Source: Desulfocapsa sp.
GTDB lineage: Bacteria > Desulfobacterota > Desulfobulbia > Desulfobulbales > Desulfocapsaceae
DNA length: 46,012 nt
Assembly (NCBI GenBank): GCA_022712895.1
Contig: JAFLJS010000016.1
Location: 1-46,012 of the forward strand
Reading direction: 5' to 3'
Below the pieces are notes generated by a model. The model made no database searches and was not told where the DNA came from. It saw only the letters and a program-made list of their open reading frames with translations. This document shows, in pieces, positions 1-8,945 of this stretch. Both the position numbers and the translations under genes were made by a program. Numbering within the stretch: the first letter of the stretch is position 1; each line of letters opens with the position of its first letter.

Positions 1-804
1 AACGTCCCTGCGATTTTAAGTGTATTGCGCAACCCTCGTTCTCCACAGTTCAAGGTAACACCTAAAGACACCAATCTGGCCGAGGACTCGGTGAGCCCGC
101 TGGTAACACCATTTTATATAATGCTTGGCCTTTTTTCCGTAATGTACCCGGTTGCTTTTTTTCGAGCCGTCAGTAATCCGCAGTTACTTGGTTCCATTGT
201 AATCTGTACTGTCTGGGGTACCTTTAATCTCCTTCTTTTGCTACTCTGTCTCGGCGTGGTGTGGGAAAGACGGCAGATCAGGAAAAAATATCGTATGCCC
301 GTAAAAGAGCCGATTCTCATAAGAGTTCAAAATGCTGAAGACAACAACTGGTTGAACGGTTTGGCCACAGACCTTTCGGAAGAAGGTATGGGAATTATTC
401 TGGATGGAAAGACATCACTAACCGAACAAACAATAATAGAAATCAAGACGGAAAATAGTGCCGGAAGACGTTTTCTTTTTACCGCTGAGATTGTCAGGAT
501 AATGAAACACAAGGACGGGGTCCAGCTGGGTTGTCAGTATCAGTTCGAAGATGAAGAAAGTTTTCTTGCCATTACCAACTATCTATATGGTGAAAGTGAC
601 AGATGGGAAAAGTTATGGAAAGGACGTCAGCATAAGGTACCCATTATTGCCGGTTTTATTTTTGTGCTCAAACTTGGTTTTACAGGAACGTATCACCATT
701 TTAGAGGATTAACTCAAATCTATTGGAAAAAAATACATATATATCAGGAGAAGATATGGAGCAGATTTGCTGCAAAAAAGACAAAACGTTCTGGTTGTTC
801 CTAG
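1..804 (+). CDS. bcsA: Cellulose synthase catalytic subunit BcsA, C-terminal part (5' end outside window)
   Basis: The frame is open from base 1, so this is the last 267 codons of a longer gene whose glycosyltransferase domain lies upstream. Visible are the conserved segment RNPRSPQFKVTPK that follows the catalytic domain in BcsA, a pair of membrane helices (about residues 30-85 of the fragment), then a PilZ domain with the arginine motif RRQIRKKYR and the DLSEEG (D/NxSxxG) motif, which in this family bind cyclic-di-GMP and release autoinhibition. The protein polymerises UDP-glucose to beta-1,4-glucan at the inner membrane with BcsB. The stop (802-804) lies inside bcsB, which starts 49 bases earlier, so the two are probably translationally coupled. 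Identity is secure from the domain order and the bcsB-bcsZ-bcsC genes that follow. Confidence 0.93.
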   Translation, partial: NVPAILSVLRNPRSPQFKVTPKDTNLAEDSVSPLVTPFYIMLGLFSVMYPVAFFRAVSNPQLLGSIVICTVWGTFNLLLLLLCLGVVWERRQIRKKYRMPVKEPILIRVQNAEDNNWLNGLATDLSEEGMGIILDGKTSLTEQTIIEIKTENSAGRRFLFTAEIVRIMKHKDGVQLGCQYQFEDEESFLAITNYLYGESDRWEKLWKGRQHKVPIIAGFIFVLKLGFTGTYHHFRGLTQIYWKKIHIYQEKIWSRFAAKKTKRSGCS

Positions 805-2996
805 TAACTGGAAGCCTTTTGTGTGTCCTGCTGTTTGGGACGGTTCCCGCATATTGCCAGGAGCCGCTCAGGCTTCCATTAACCAAGTTCAATGCACCGG
901 GAATTGTTACACTTAACGATACAGAAGACACTTACAGCCTGAAGATTCCGACACCAAGACGCTGGCAGATAGAGAGTGCAACTTTGCAGCTTGCTTACGT
1001 CAACTCAACGGCTCTTTTACCCAGCCGTTCTCGTCTGGTCATCATGTTTAATGACTATCCTCTGGCCCAGGTAACTCTTGAACCCGGAGCGCCTGAAGGG
1101 CTTGTTACCGTAGCCATCCCTGCCCGTCTCTTTAAAGTTGGGTATAACGACTTGCAAATTCAAGTCGTACAGGCTTTTAAGGATGAAGGCTGTATTCCCT
1201 TGAATCCACCAGAGGTCTGGACAACTCTTAAGTTTATTGATTCCACTCTTCAATTTTCTTTTACTCAAAAAGAAGTCCCTCTGAGTCTGGCTTCCGTCGC
1301 AGATTTTCTCTTTGACCCAAAAATGAGTGGAGATAACCACGTCCATATTGTGACAGAGACCATGGACAATACGGATGTATACCTTGCGGCAGTGACTGCT
1401 GCTGCCGTTGCTCAGCGCTTTGATTATCGTCCGGTACAGTTCTCAACCGGGCAGGAGTTGTTGCCGGGGAAAGACAATATCGTTATCGGCAGACGTTCAT
1501 TCCTCCAGGAGGTTACAGGAGCTGATGATGTGCAGGGCGACCTGGGGATATTCCCCATGCCAGGGAAGAATGGTACTCCTGATCGCTTTCATGGCCTGAT
1601 CTATCTTGGGGGGGATGGGAAAGAGGAAATTTTGCAAAGTGTCACCGCGTTTTCTGTTCTTTCTCTGCCATTGCCAAATCGGCAGTTTTGTCAGATCACC
1701 GAGGTTCAGTTGCCACTTATCTCTCCCTATTCAGGTAAAAATCGCCTGGCACCCGAGAAACGATATACCTTTCAAGAGCTTGGACTTACAACAGCAACAT
1801 TTCGAGGAATTCAAAGCAGTCCACAATCAATCCAATTTACCCTGCCTACCAGTTTCTTACTGGAGGGCAATCGAGATATTCTTCTCCGCCTGAACTTTTC
1901 CTATGCAGCAGCCATGCGTGAGGATTCTGTACTCTCTCTGGAGGTAAATGGAAAGTTCGTTGCATCCATACCTCTTAATTCGCCATCCGGCGGGCAATAT
2001 CAGGGCTATACCATCCGTCTCCCTCTCAGCTATTTCACCCCTGGCCGTAATGTGCTTCAGCTTAGCGCCATCATGACACCGCTGCAGACAACAGCCTGTG
2101 AGACACCGCAAACCGATCATCTGGCACTAACCCTCTTTGAGAGCTCAACAGTTCAGGTTCCCAAGCTGTTACGGTGGGTCAAGCTGCCACAGCTCAGTTA
2201 TCTCTTTAATGATGGGTTCCCTCTCACTGCTGCACCGGATTTCTCACAGACCGCCTTAGTATTACCACAAAGAGATCGAAAAATTTTAACAGCAGCACTC
2301 CATCTTATTGCAGGAATAAGCCAAGAAACCGGTGTACTCCCCTATGGGTTAGCAGTTACCGACACGGCGTCAGAAACTGAAGATAAAAATCTTCTTGTGA
2401 TTGGCTCTCGGGCCGATTTACCTGAAAAAATTATGCACGCGTCCCCACTGGCAAAGAACATTTCAATGCCTGTCCATGGCAGGCTGCCCGGAACTCTGCG
2501 TATTGAAGACTGGAAGGACAAACTGTGGCAAATTCTGTTTGATGACGTGACAGAACTTGCCCCTGTCACACCTGACATTGCCTCTCTGGGAACTGACATT
2601 CGATTCCGACCGCAACAGGCTGTCCTCTGTGAGTTTGAATCACCATTTAGTCCCATGAAGACAGTGGTACTGTTGTCCGCTGAAACCGCAGAAGATGTGC
2701 TTCAGGCCTCCTTACTTCTACAGGAAGACGAAGTGACTCAGCAATGTCGTGACGGCTTTGTTGTCATTAACTTTGATGGAAGAAAACCTGTTGTGCAAAC
2801 GGCTGCCCTGAGTTCATCCTATTCCGTGGGTGAGATAACATCACGTAACCGAATAAGTTATCTGATAGATACATACCGCTGGCTCTTTATTGGTCTTCTT
2901 ACCGGCCTGCTGGTCTTTATCTCCCTGGGCTTGACAATCCTTTTAAAAAGACGGCGTAACAGGCGACTGCAAGCAATGGTTGGGGATAACGAATAA
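756..2996 (+). CDS. bcsB: Cellulose synthase periplasmic subunit BcsB
   Basis: About 746 residues, the usual length for BcsB. I chose the ATG at 756 because AGGAG sits a few bases upstream (746-750) and it gives a clean signal peptide (FWLFLVTGSLLCVLLFGTVP then AYCQ); an in-frame TTG at 723 is possible but less likely. The long periplasmic part is of the BcsB type (alternating carbohydrate-binding-like and ferredoxin-like domains) and it ends in one membrane anchor, WLFIGLLTGLLVFISLGLTI, followed by a basic cytoplasmic tail. BcsB guides the nascent glucan through the periplasm and activates BcsA. Its stop overlaps the bcsZ start by one base (TAATG), so the genes are co-translated. Confidence 0.92.
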   Translation: MEQICCKKDKTFWLFLVTGSLLCVLLFGTVPAYCQEPLRLPLTKFNAPGIVTLNDTEDTYSLKIPTPRRWQIESATLQLAYVNSTALLPSRSRLVIMFNDYPLAQVTLEPGAPEGLVTVAIPARLFKVGYNDLQIQVVQAFKDEGCIPLNPPEVWTTLKFIDSTLQFSFTQKEVPLSLASVADFLFDPKMSGDNHVHIVTETMDNTDVYLAAVTAAAVAQRFDYRPVQFSTGQELLPGKDNIVIGRRSFLQEVTGADDVQGDLGIFPMPGKNGTPDRFHGLIYLGGDGKEEILQSVTAFSVLSLPLPNRQFCQITEVQLPLISPYSGKNRLAPEKRYTFQELGLTTATFRGIQSSPQSIQFTLPTSFLLEGNRDILLRLNFSYAAAMREDSVLSLEVNGKFVASIPLNSPSGGQYQGYTIRLPLSYFTPGRNVLQLSAIMTPLQTTACETPQTDHLALTLFESSTVQVPKLLRWVKLPQLSYLFNDGFPLTAAPDFSQTALVLPQRDRKILTAALHLIAGISQETGVLPYGLAVTDTASETEDKNLLVIGSRADLPEKIMHASPLAKNISMPVHGRLPGTLRIEDWKDKLWQILFDDVTELAPVTPDIASLGTDIRFRPQQAVLCEFESPFSPMKTVVLLSAETAEDVLQASLLLQEDEVTQQCRDGFVVINFDGRKPVVQTAALSSSYSVGEITSRNRISYLIDTYRWLFIGLLTGLLVFISLGLTILLKRRRNRRLQAMVGDNE

Positions 2997-4045
2997 TGCT
3001 TAATTCCCGGTTCATTGCCTTTCTATCCATATTTCTTCTTTCTTGCTGCCTGCCTGTGAGCGCTTCTGCCACTGAACCTGGTACGTGGCCCGGCTTTAAA
3101 GAAGAATTTATCACTTCTGATGGACGGGTAATCGATCACAGTCAACAGGGAATCAGTCATTCCGAAGGACAGGGCTACAGTATGTTGTTAGCTGTGGCTT
3201 TTGGAGATCTGGAAACATTCTCCCTGCTTTGGCAATGGACAAAAAATCATCTCCAGGTCAGAAAAACGGATTCTCTCAGCGTCTGGAGCTATGGTGAATT
3301 ACCCAATGGTGTCGTGGCACCCATTGATTTTAACAACGCCACAGATGGAGATATCTGTATAGCATGGGCCCTTTTTCTGGCCAGGGAGCGATGGAACCTG
3401 CCGGGGCTCGAAGATGAAGCGCGAAAGATAATGGCAAGTATCCAGCGCTATCTATTGCTGGAAAAATTTGGGAAGACGACCCTTCTTCCCGGCTATTATG
3501 GATTTACACAACGAGATGCGATGATTATCAACCCATCGTATCTGGTCTTACCAGCCTTCAAGGTATTTGGCCGCTATGGTGATTGGATACTATGGCAACG
3601 AGTCTATAATGAGAGCCTATCGTTATTGTCAGAAAATTCCTTTGGCCGTTGGCAACTCCCGGCAGATTGGTTTCTTGTGAATAAGGATAGCGTCACCATT
3701 CTTGCCGATAAACCACCCTTATTTGGCTACGAGGCCATCCGGGTGTTTTTATGGGCATTCTGGGATGAATCTCTTGCTAAACTTTCCGGGGCAGAAATGT
3801 TGCTCAACCTGATCGAATCCAGTGGCAGCCTGCCGGTAACAATTAATTTAAATGACGACAGCCTCAATGAGCAGGAGGCTCCCGCCGGGTTTATTGCTAT
3901 TGCTGCAAACTGTGCGCAGCAATTGGACAGAAGACAACAGGCGGAAAAATTATGGCTTCACGCTGAAAAGAAGATTCAGGTGGAGGAAAAAAACTATTAT
4001 TCGCAGGTCTTGTACCTTCTGGCTCGTTCTCGGAGAATTCAATGA
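2996..4045 (+). CDS. bcsZ: Endo-1,4-beta-glucanase of the cellulose operon, GH8 family (BcsZ)
   Basis: 349 residues with an N-terminal signal peptide (cleavage near VSASA-TEPG). Glycoside hydrolase family 8 features are plain: SEGQGYSM at about residues 56-63, containing the likely acid catalyst Glu57, and NATDGD at 114-119 followed by IAWAL. BcsZ is a periplasmic cellulase that trims glucan during export and is typically encoded between bcsB and bcsC, as here. ATG at 2996 shares its A with the bcsB stop, and the TGA overlaps the next ATG (ATGA, 4042-4045), indicating translational coupling on both sides. No key residue appears missing. Confidence 0.93.
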   Translation: MLNSRFIAFLSIFLLSCCLPVSASATEPGTWPGFKEEFITSDGRVIDHSQQGISHSEGQGYSMLLAVAFGDLETFSLLWQWTKNHLQVRKTDSLSVWSYGELPNGVVAPIDFNNATDGDICIAWALFLARERWNLPGLEDEARKIMASIQRYLLLEKFGKTTLLPGYYGFTQRDAMIINPSYLVLPAFKVFGRYGDWILWQRVYNESLSLLSENSFGRWQLPADWFLVNKDSVTILADKPPLFGYEAIRVFLWAFWDESLAKLSGAEMLLNLIESSGSLPVTINLNDDSLNEQEAPAGFIAIAANCAQQLDRRQQAEKLWLHAEKKIQVEEKNYYSQVLYLLARSRRIQ

Positions 4046-6837
4046 GTCGCCCGACTGGATTCTTTCTTTGTATTGCAGGACTCTTCTTGATTTGCTTGCT
4101 GCCTGGTACGGGAAAAGCCCAGCCCGAACTATCCATGTCCGTGGAAAAAAAACAGAATCAGGCAACAGTTATTTATCAGAAAGAGCAGAAATCCATTTTA
4201 AAATCAAAAGATAGATCTGTGGTTAAAGAACCCCAGGAGCAAAAGCAGACCGGGGTATCCAGATCACCACAACTGTTTCTCCAGGAATTGCCGCAACCTG
4301 AAATAAAAGAGCCGGAAAAAGCCTCTATAGATCCATTTGCAACTATTCTTGCCTATGGTTGGCAAGAATATGGTCTGGAGAATTATAGCCAGTCGAAGGT
4401 GTTTTTTTTACAAGCAGTGGCCTCGAAAAATGCTACAAATCGCCGTAATGCCAAGTATGGACTGATGTATAGCTACCTCAAACTTGATGACACGATTGCA
4501 GCCCTGCCCCTGCTGCAAGACTTTGTTGCCCAGGGAGAACAGCTTGAATCAACAGCCCCGGTATTGGCTGCAATCCTTTTTGAACGAGGAGACATTGACG
4601 CTCTTCAGCTATTACTTCCCAAACTCTCCCCAACACAACAAAAAGAGTGGCGAGAACAAATTGTTTTTTCTCAATTTCAGCAGGACATCGCTGCAATAAA
4701 TAAAAAGAGTAAACGAGAGGCAATCAATGATTTTCTTCAGCAATACAAATTAATCCTTGAAGAATGCCAGCAGCCGGAGCAGTTTTTTCGGGTGGCTTCT
4801 TTTCTTGAGGCAAATAGTCCTGATTTGGCAAAGAAAATTTTTGCAGACTTGAGTCGATGCCTATTGGACGATCAGCATTGGCAGGAGCGGGTTTTACGTG
4901 AACAGTTACGTTTAATGAATAAGAAAGAACTACTCGCGATAGCAATAAATCCCTCTGATGGGAAAATATCAGAACCTGCCTGGAAAAGCTTGCTTCAGGA
5001 TACCCTTTGGCAGATGCTGGATCAACTTGAGCCACAAGATCCCGAATATGATACTTTTGTTCAAGTACTCTATGAGCAAAATCCCAGTAACCACGAAGTA
5101 GCTTCAATGGCAGCTTGGTCCTGTTATCAACGAGGGGAATATAGCTGCGCCAGGGATATCTTTTCTGCCTTGGTGCAGGGCAATCCTACGGATGATGCAC
5201 TGCTTGGTCTTGGATACGCTCTGCAAAAACAAGGTGCGTTAACTGAAGCACTTGCCCTCCTGGATCAGCATCCAAACAAGGAGGGCAAGCTCTTTAATCA
5301 ACTGCGCCACGATCTCCATGCAACTCGTGGCGGGGTCCTCTATGCAAATAAAAGCTACCAAGAAGCCATTGTACATCTAGAGCAGGCATTGCTGTATCAG
5401 CCAGAAGATGTGGATCTTACAAAGATGCTCCTCTGGAGTCGTTATCACCTGGGAGAGACTGAGCCGTTAGTGGAATTTCTCTGGCAGCAATATCAGGAGA
5501 AGGGGGCAAGTGATGATGCAAAGTTATTGTCAAATTTACTCGGGACACTAGACGACCCAATTTTTACCAGAGAGGTGATCAAGGCTTTTGCTGAATCTGA
5601 AACGGCAGAGATACAGAAGATTGCTGGTGATTATACTTTTCAACAGAATCATCCGATACTAGCTGACCAGATCTACCAGGGGCCAAGCCCATATGCCGGC
5701 AGTGCTGCTCCTGCATTCGATACCATGTTTCATTTTCGTAACAAGGGTGGAGATGATGGTACCTCCAGCTTGCGTGTGGCAACGCTTATTGTACGACAAA
5801 AGTTTTCCAGTGATTCTGGAAAAACATGGGCGATTTCTATTTACCCCCTATCTCTTGATTCCGGTCTCCTGGGCGCTGGTGTCCCTGTTGGAAGTGCGTA
5901 TCGTTCACCCGATGAATCGCCGTTGCTGTCGGGACTGTGGGAAGAAGAGATTCTTGCCTGGGGCTGGCGTGGCACCTTGCAAATTGAGGGAAACCTTGAC
6001 TGGGATATTGGGATCGGCAGCACACCTATAAATGGAGTGGTAAATCCGACTCCTGTTGGAAAAATACAAGGCCGTGGATCTGATTGGTTTATTGCTGTAG
6101 AACGTGACTCAGTCAAAGAATCCATACTTTCATGGCTTGGCCAAACAGATCCATACAGTGGACGTAAATGGGGAAGAATAGTAGAAACAAATCTGAGTGG
6201 ATCTAAAACAATTTCCTTCAGTGACTGGTGGCTTAGCATTGAAGGAAAGTATGGCTGGTATGATGGGGAGAGTGTAGAGCAAAATAGTTCCCTGACAGCA
6301 TCGGTCAGTGGCGGATACACTACGAACTGGAAGGATTTCGAACGATCAACCGGACTCTTTCTCTTTGCTCGTGGATTTGAGCGCAATTCCAACTTTTACA
6401 CCTTTGGCCATGGCGGCTATTACAGCCCTGCACAACAAATTATTGCCGGACCGTTTTTTCGTTTAGCAACATCAAAAGCGACTGATTATTGGTTGGAGGC
6501 CTCCTGTTCTGCTGGTCTTAATTATCGTAAAACAGACGAGGCACCCCACTACACTGAGCTGGGGACTGTCGAAATAGGACCTGAAGATCCAGGCTGGCAG
6601 GATCTACTCGGGACATACCCAGGAGAAAGTGAAACCGGACTGGGGCTGGACGCACGGCTTCGTGGTATTCTACCGCTTTCCAGAGGATGGTTTGTTGGCG
6701 GAGAAGCATCCATTAATAATGTCGCAGATTATACTCAGTGGCAGATGGCTGTTACTCTTCGTTACCGTTTTGGTAAAGGGATGGGGCTTGGTTTACCGGA
6801 TAAGGATTTTTCAATGTTAACGGATCTAACTCAATGA
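4042..6837 (+). CDS. bcsC: Cellulose export outer-membrane protein BcsC (TPR plus barrel)
   Basis: 931 residues. A signal peptide (about 1-26) is followed by a polar linker, a long helical TPR region (about residues 100-560, with recognisable repeats such as the stretch around ALLYQPEDVDLTKMLLWSRY), and a C-terminal BcsC-type domain from about residue 565 that ends as a porin-like barrel (LRYRFGKG near the end). The segments RGSDWFIAVERDSVKESIL, LGQTDPYSGRKWGR and TFGHGGYYSPAQQI are typical of the BcsC C-terminus. It forms the outer-membrane exit pore for cellulose, the TPR part scaffolding the periplasmic path. It is shorter than the roughly 1150-residue enterobacterial form, mainly through fewer TPRs. 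The ATG overlaps the bcsZ stop and its TGA overlaps the next gene's ATG (6834-6837). Confidence 0.92.
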   Translation: MSRPTGFFLCIAGLFLICLLPGTGKAQPELSMSVEKKQNQATVIYQKEQKSILKSKDRSVVKEPQEQKQTGVSRSPQLFLQELPQPEIKEPEKASIDPFATILAYGWQEYGLENYSQSKVFFLQAVASKNATNRRNAKYGLMYSYLKLDDTIAALPLLQDFVAQGEQLESTAPVLAAILFERGDIDALQLLLPKLSPTQQKEWREQIVFSQFQQDIAAINKKSKREAINDFLQQYKLILEECQQPEQFFRVASFLEANSPDLAKKIFADLSRCLLDDQHWQERVLREQLRLMNKKELLAIAINPSDGKISEPAWKSLLQDTLWQMLDQLEPQDPEYDTFVQVLYEQNPSNHEVASMAAWSCYQRGEYSCARDIFSALVQGNPTDDALLGLGYALQKQGALTEALALLDQHPNKEGKLFNQLRHDLHATRGGVLYANKSYQEAIVHLEQALLYQPEDVDLTKMLLWSRYHLGETEPLVEFLWQQYQEKGASDDAKLLSNLLGTLDDPIFTREVIKAFAESETAEIQKIAGDYTFQQNHPILADQIYQGPSPYAGSAAPAFDTMFHFRNKGGDDGTSSLRVATLIVRQKFSSDSGKTWAISIYPLSLDSGLLGAGVPVGSAYRSPDESPLLSGLWEEEILAWGWRGTLQIEGNLDWDIGIGSTPINGVVNPTPVGKIQGRGSDWFIAVERDSVKESILSWLGQTDPYSGRKWGRIVETNLSGSKTISFSDWWLSIEGKYGWYDGESVEQNSSLTASVSGGYTTNWKDFERSTGLFLFARGFERNSNFYTFGHGGYYSPAQQIIAGPFFRLATSKATDYWLEASCSAGLNYRKTDEAPHYTELGTVEIGPEDPGWQDLLGTYPGESETGLGLDARLRGILPLSRGWFVGGEASINNVADYTQWQMAVTLRYRFGKGMGLGLPDKDFSMLTDLTQ

Positions 6838-8051
6838 GTCATATGACTGTGGCAACGGATTTTTCAGACAACAGGATTTTGGTTGTTGATGACAACCCGG
6901 TCAACAGAAAACTTCTGGCATCAATTGTACAGAAAGCCGGTTATCAGGTTGTCACTGCTACAGGAGGCAAAGAAGCTCTGGCGCTGGCCAGACAACAATC
7001 CTTTGATCTTATCCTACTTGATATCATTATGCCGGAGATGGATGGTTTCACCGTGTGTAAAGCCTTGCAGAAGGATCAACAAACCAGCAATGTACCAATC
7101 ATCATGGTTTCTTCTCTTGATGTTTCTGAAACGAAAATCCAGTGTTTTGAGCTGGGGGCTGTGGACTATATAACCAAGCCCTTTCATAAGGGAGAAATTC
7201 TTGCCAGAATACGTTCACAACTCGGTATCCAAAACCTGACAGCATCGTTACAGAAAAGTAATAAACAACTGCGGGATAGGCAGCATGTTATTGATCAGGA
7301 TCTGTTGGCGGCGGCAGCAATCCAACGGGCATTACTGCCAAAGCTTCTTCCGTTCACGGATCGCCTCCAGACAGAATACATTTTTCACCCCTGTGAACGT
7401 ATCGGCGGGGATATTTTTAACGTTTTTGCGCTGGACGATCATTCTGTTGGGATATATATAGTCGATGTCTGCGGGCATGGTGTGCCAGCTGCCATGATTG
7501 CGACACTGGTTTCACAAGCCTTGTCACAGAGTGGAAATATTGTCTGTTCGATTTTCAAAGAGGAAAAGTGCTCCCAGATAAAAAGCCCGCTACTGGTGCT
7601 TGAGCTGCTTGACAGGCTCTTTCCGATTGAACGCTTTGATCGCTACTTTACCATATCGTATATGACCCTTGATTTACGAAATGGTTCATACTCTTACAGC
7701 AGTGCCGGGCATCCCCCGATTTTACTACAGAAAAAGAATGGAGATGTTGTTCTTTTGGAAGCCGGTGGCCCGATAATAGGCTTGGGTGAGCTTGCACCAC
7801 AACGGGAAGAGGAGTCGGGACAGCTTTCCCCAGGAGACAGACTCTTTTTGTATACCGATGGCATTGTTGAACTTGAAAATGCGACGGGAGAAATGTTTGG
7901 TGTGGAAAGAATCAAACGTCTGGTAAAACAACAAAAAGGTATCTCTCTTGCTCACTATGCTTCAGCTATTGAGCAAAGGCTTGAAGAATTTACCGACGTT
8001 GGTGTTGCCAGCGATGATATCAGTCTACTTTGCCTCGAATACTTACGCTAG
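6834..8051 (+). CDS. Response regulator with SpoIIE/PP2C-type serine phosphatase output
   Basis: 405 residues. Residues 13-130 are a receiver domain: acidic pair D19-D20, phosphoacceptor D63 in LILLDIIMPEMDG, and K115 in TKPF. A short coiled linker (about 135-155) leads to a SpoIIE-type PP2C phosphatase with metal-binding motifs GGD (191-193), DVCGHG (211-216), AGHPP (about 291), YTDGI (340-344) and a terminal DD (394-395). Such RsbU-like proteins dephosphorylate STAS anti-sigma-factor antagonists or similar partners when their receiver is phosphorylated. Its ATGA overlap with bcsC makes it the last cistron of the cellulose operon, so it probably senses a phosphorelay signal that bears on cellulose production. 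No STAS or anti-sigma kinase gene is in the window; its target is unknown. Confidence 0.9.
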   Translation: MSHMTVATDFSDNRILVVDDNPVNRKLLASIVQKAGYQVVTATGGKEALALARQQSFDLILLDIIMPEMDGFTVCKALQKDQQTSNVPIIMVSSLDVSETKIQCFELGAVDYITKPFHKGEILARIRSQLGIQNLTASLQKSNKQLRDRQHVIDQDLLAAAAIQRALLPKLLPFTDRLQTEYIFHPCERIGGDIFNVFALDDHSVGIYIVDVCGHGVPAAMIATLVSQALSQSGNIVCSIFKEEKCSQIKSPLLVLELLDRLFPIERFDRYFTISYMTLDLRNGSYSYSSAGHPPILLQKKNGDVVLLEAGGPIIGLGELAPQREEESGQLSPGDRLFLYTDGIVELENATGEMFGVERIKRLVKQQKGISLAHYASAIEQRLEEFTDVGVASDDISLLCLEYLR

Positions 8052-8432
8052 AGTTTGTAGTGTTCAGTCAAACACGTACCTCTCCTCCCAACAGTAGGTC
8101 TGTTGGTAATAGTGGCAGTCAGCTGTTTTCTCATACTGTTCTGTGTACGCCGCATATTTTACAGTCTCTCTACGACCATAAACGAACGACACAATTTCTC
8201 TTCCAGAGGCCGAAAGCACTGCAATTAACCGAGAGCTGGAAGACATATTTAAGGTCTCGTTGAACGGAATATGGGGTACATCTGATTTTTTAGCATATTA
8301 GACAGGCTATACTAGTTTGTTAATAACTGGATTAAATACTTTACCACAAGAAACAATAGGTCAAATCACCATATTATGATAACATGGTGTGATAACAAGC
8401 ATTGCAACACTAACTACACAAAGGATCGGTGC
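8052..8432. other. Intergenic gap after the cellulose operon, no clear gene
   Basis: About 380 bases without a convincing gene. A minus-strand open frame of 60 codons (8064-8246) encodes a Tyr/Glu-rich, Cys-containing peptide with no recognisable domain and no good ribosome site; it might be a gene remnant. The 3' half (from about 8280) is AT-rich and is where a promoter for the small membrane protein at 8433 would lie, but I see no -35/-10 pair close to consensus. I see no strong terminator right after the operon. Confidence 0.4.
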
Positions 8433-8693
8433 ATGGATTATCTATCTAGCTTTGTCTTGTCGTACATATTGGTAGGAGTATCTGCTGGTTTAATGGCAAT
8501 TTTTATTAGAAAACCATACCATAAAATGGCTCCCCATGACCTTAGTATTGCTCAAAGAGCTGTCCGAGACGGGAGAGCTACAATTTCCGAAAGAATCGGG
8601 TTATTTTTTATAACCTTTACGGGGTGTATATTGTCACCCATACATATAGGGTTTATAGTTTTTCTGGGCGTGGCAATCAGCTTATTATCTTGA
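8433..8693 (+). CDS. Small hypothetical membrane protein
   Basis: I chose the ATG at 8433 (86 residues) because AAGGA lies 7 bases upstream (8421-8425); an in-frame ATG at 8376 would add 19 polar residues with Cys. Two hydrophobic segments are visible: one near the N-terminus (SSFVLSYILVGVSAGLMAIF) and one at the C-terminus (IHIGFIVFLGVAISLL, preceded by LFFITFTGCIL), separated by a basic, charged loop (HKMAPHDLSIAQRAVRDGR). I do not recognise the family. It stands alone between the cellulose operon and the tRNA gene. A good ribosome site and coherent membrane topology support it as real. Confidence 0.55.
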   Translation: MDYLSSFVLSYILVGVSAGLMAIFIRKPYHKMAPHDLSIAQRAVRDGRATISERIGLFFITFTGCILSPIHIGFIVFLGVAISLLS

Positions 8694-8701
8694 AAATAAC
8701 C

Positions 8702-8765
8702 TTTTCATAGCTACAACAGTATCATCCAGGAATACACTCCTTTAGCTGCGTTTAGGCTATGAAAA
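8702..8765. repeat. Perfect 10-bp inverted repeat, wide loop
   Basis: TTTTCATAGC (8702-8711) and GCTATGAAAA (8756-8765) are exact reverse complements, separated by 44 bases. It lies between the stop of the small membrane gene and the 3' side of the tRNA gene. It could act as a transcription end for either side, or be the ends of a small decayed element. No T-run follows directly. Confidence 0.4.
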
Positions 8766-8833
8766 CACCAGAGGGCAATGCCGAGGGCAGTCATTTCCAT
8801 AACTGCCTTCACCTGCCGCAAACCCTTTGTAGC

Positions 8834-8910
8834 TGGTGGGCGAGGAGGGATTCGAACCCTCGACCTTCGGCTTCGGAGGCCGACACTCTATCCAGCTGAG
8901 CTACCCGCCC
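8834..8910 (-). tRNA. tRNA-Arg, anticodon CCG, CCA end encoded
   Basis: On the minus strand the sequence begins GGGCGGGTAGCTCAGCTGG and folds as a standard tRNA: acceptor stem GGGCGGG pairing with CTCGCCC (one G-T pair), D-arm stem GCTC/GAGT, anticodon stem TCGGC/GCCGA with loop CTCCGAA giving anticodon CCG (plus-strand 8874-8876), and T-arm GAGGG-TTCGAAT-CCCTC. The discriminator A is followed by an encoded CCA (8834-8836). The anticodon reads CGG, an arginine codon. No duplicate of its 3' end is seen nearby, so there is no sign of an integrated element here. Confidence 0.97.
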
Positions 8911-8945
8911 AAACTCTATTCTTCGCTTACTGTGTGTACAGGATA

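Noticed and set aside
8064-8246. Minus-strand 60-codon frame after the cellulose operon
   Set aside because: No ribosome site and no recognisable domain; kept only as a remark in the gap entry.
8834-8910. tRNA-Arg as an attachment site of an integrated element
   Set aside because: No integrase and no repeat of the tRNA 3' end were seen in the window.
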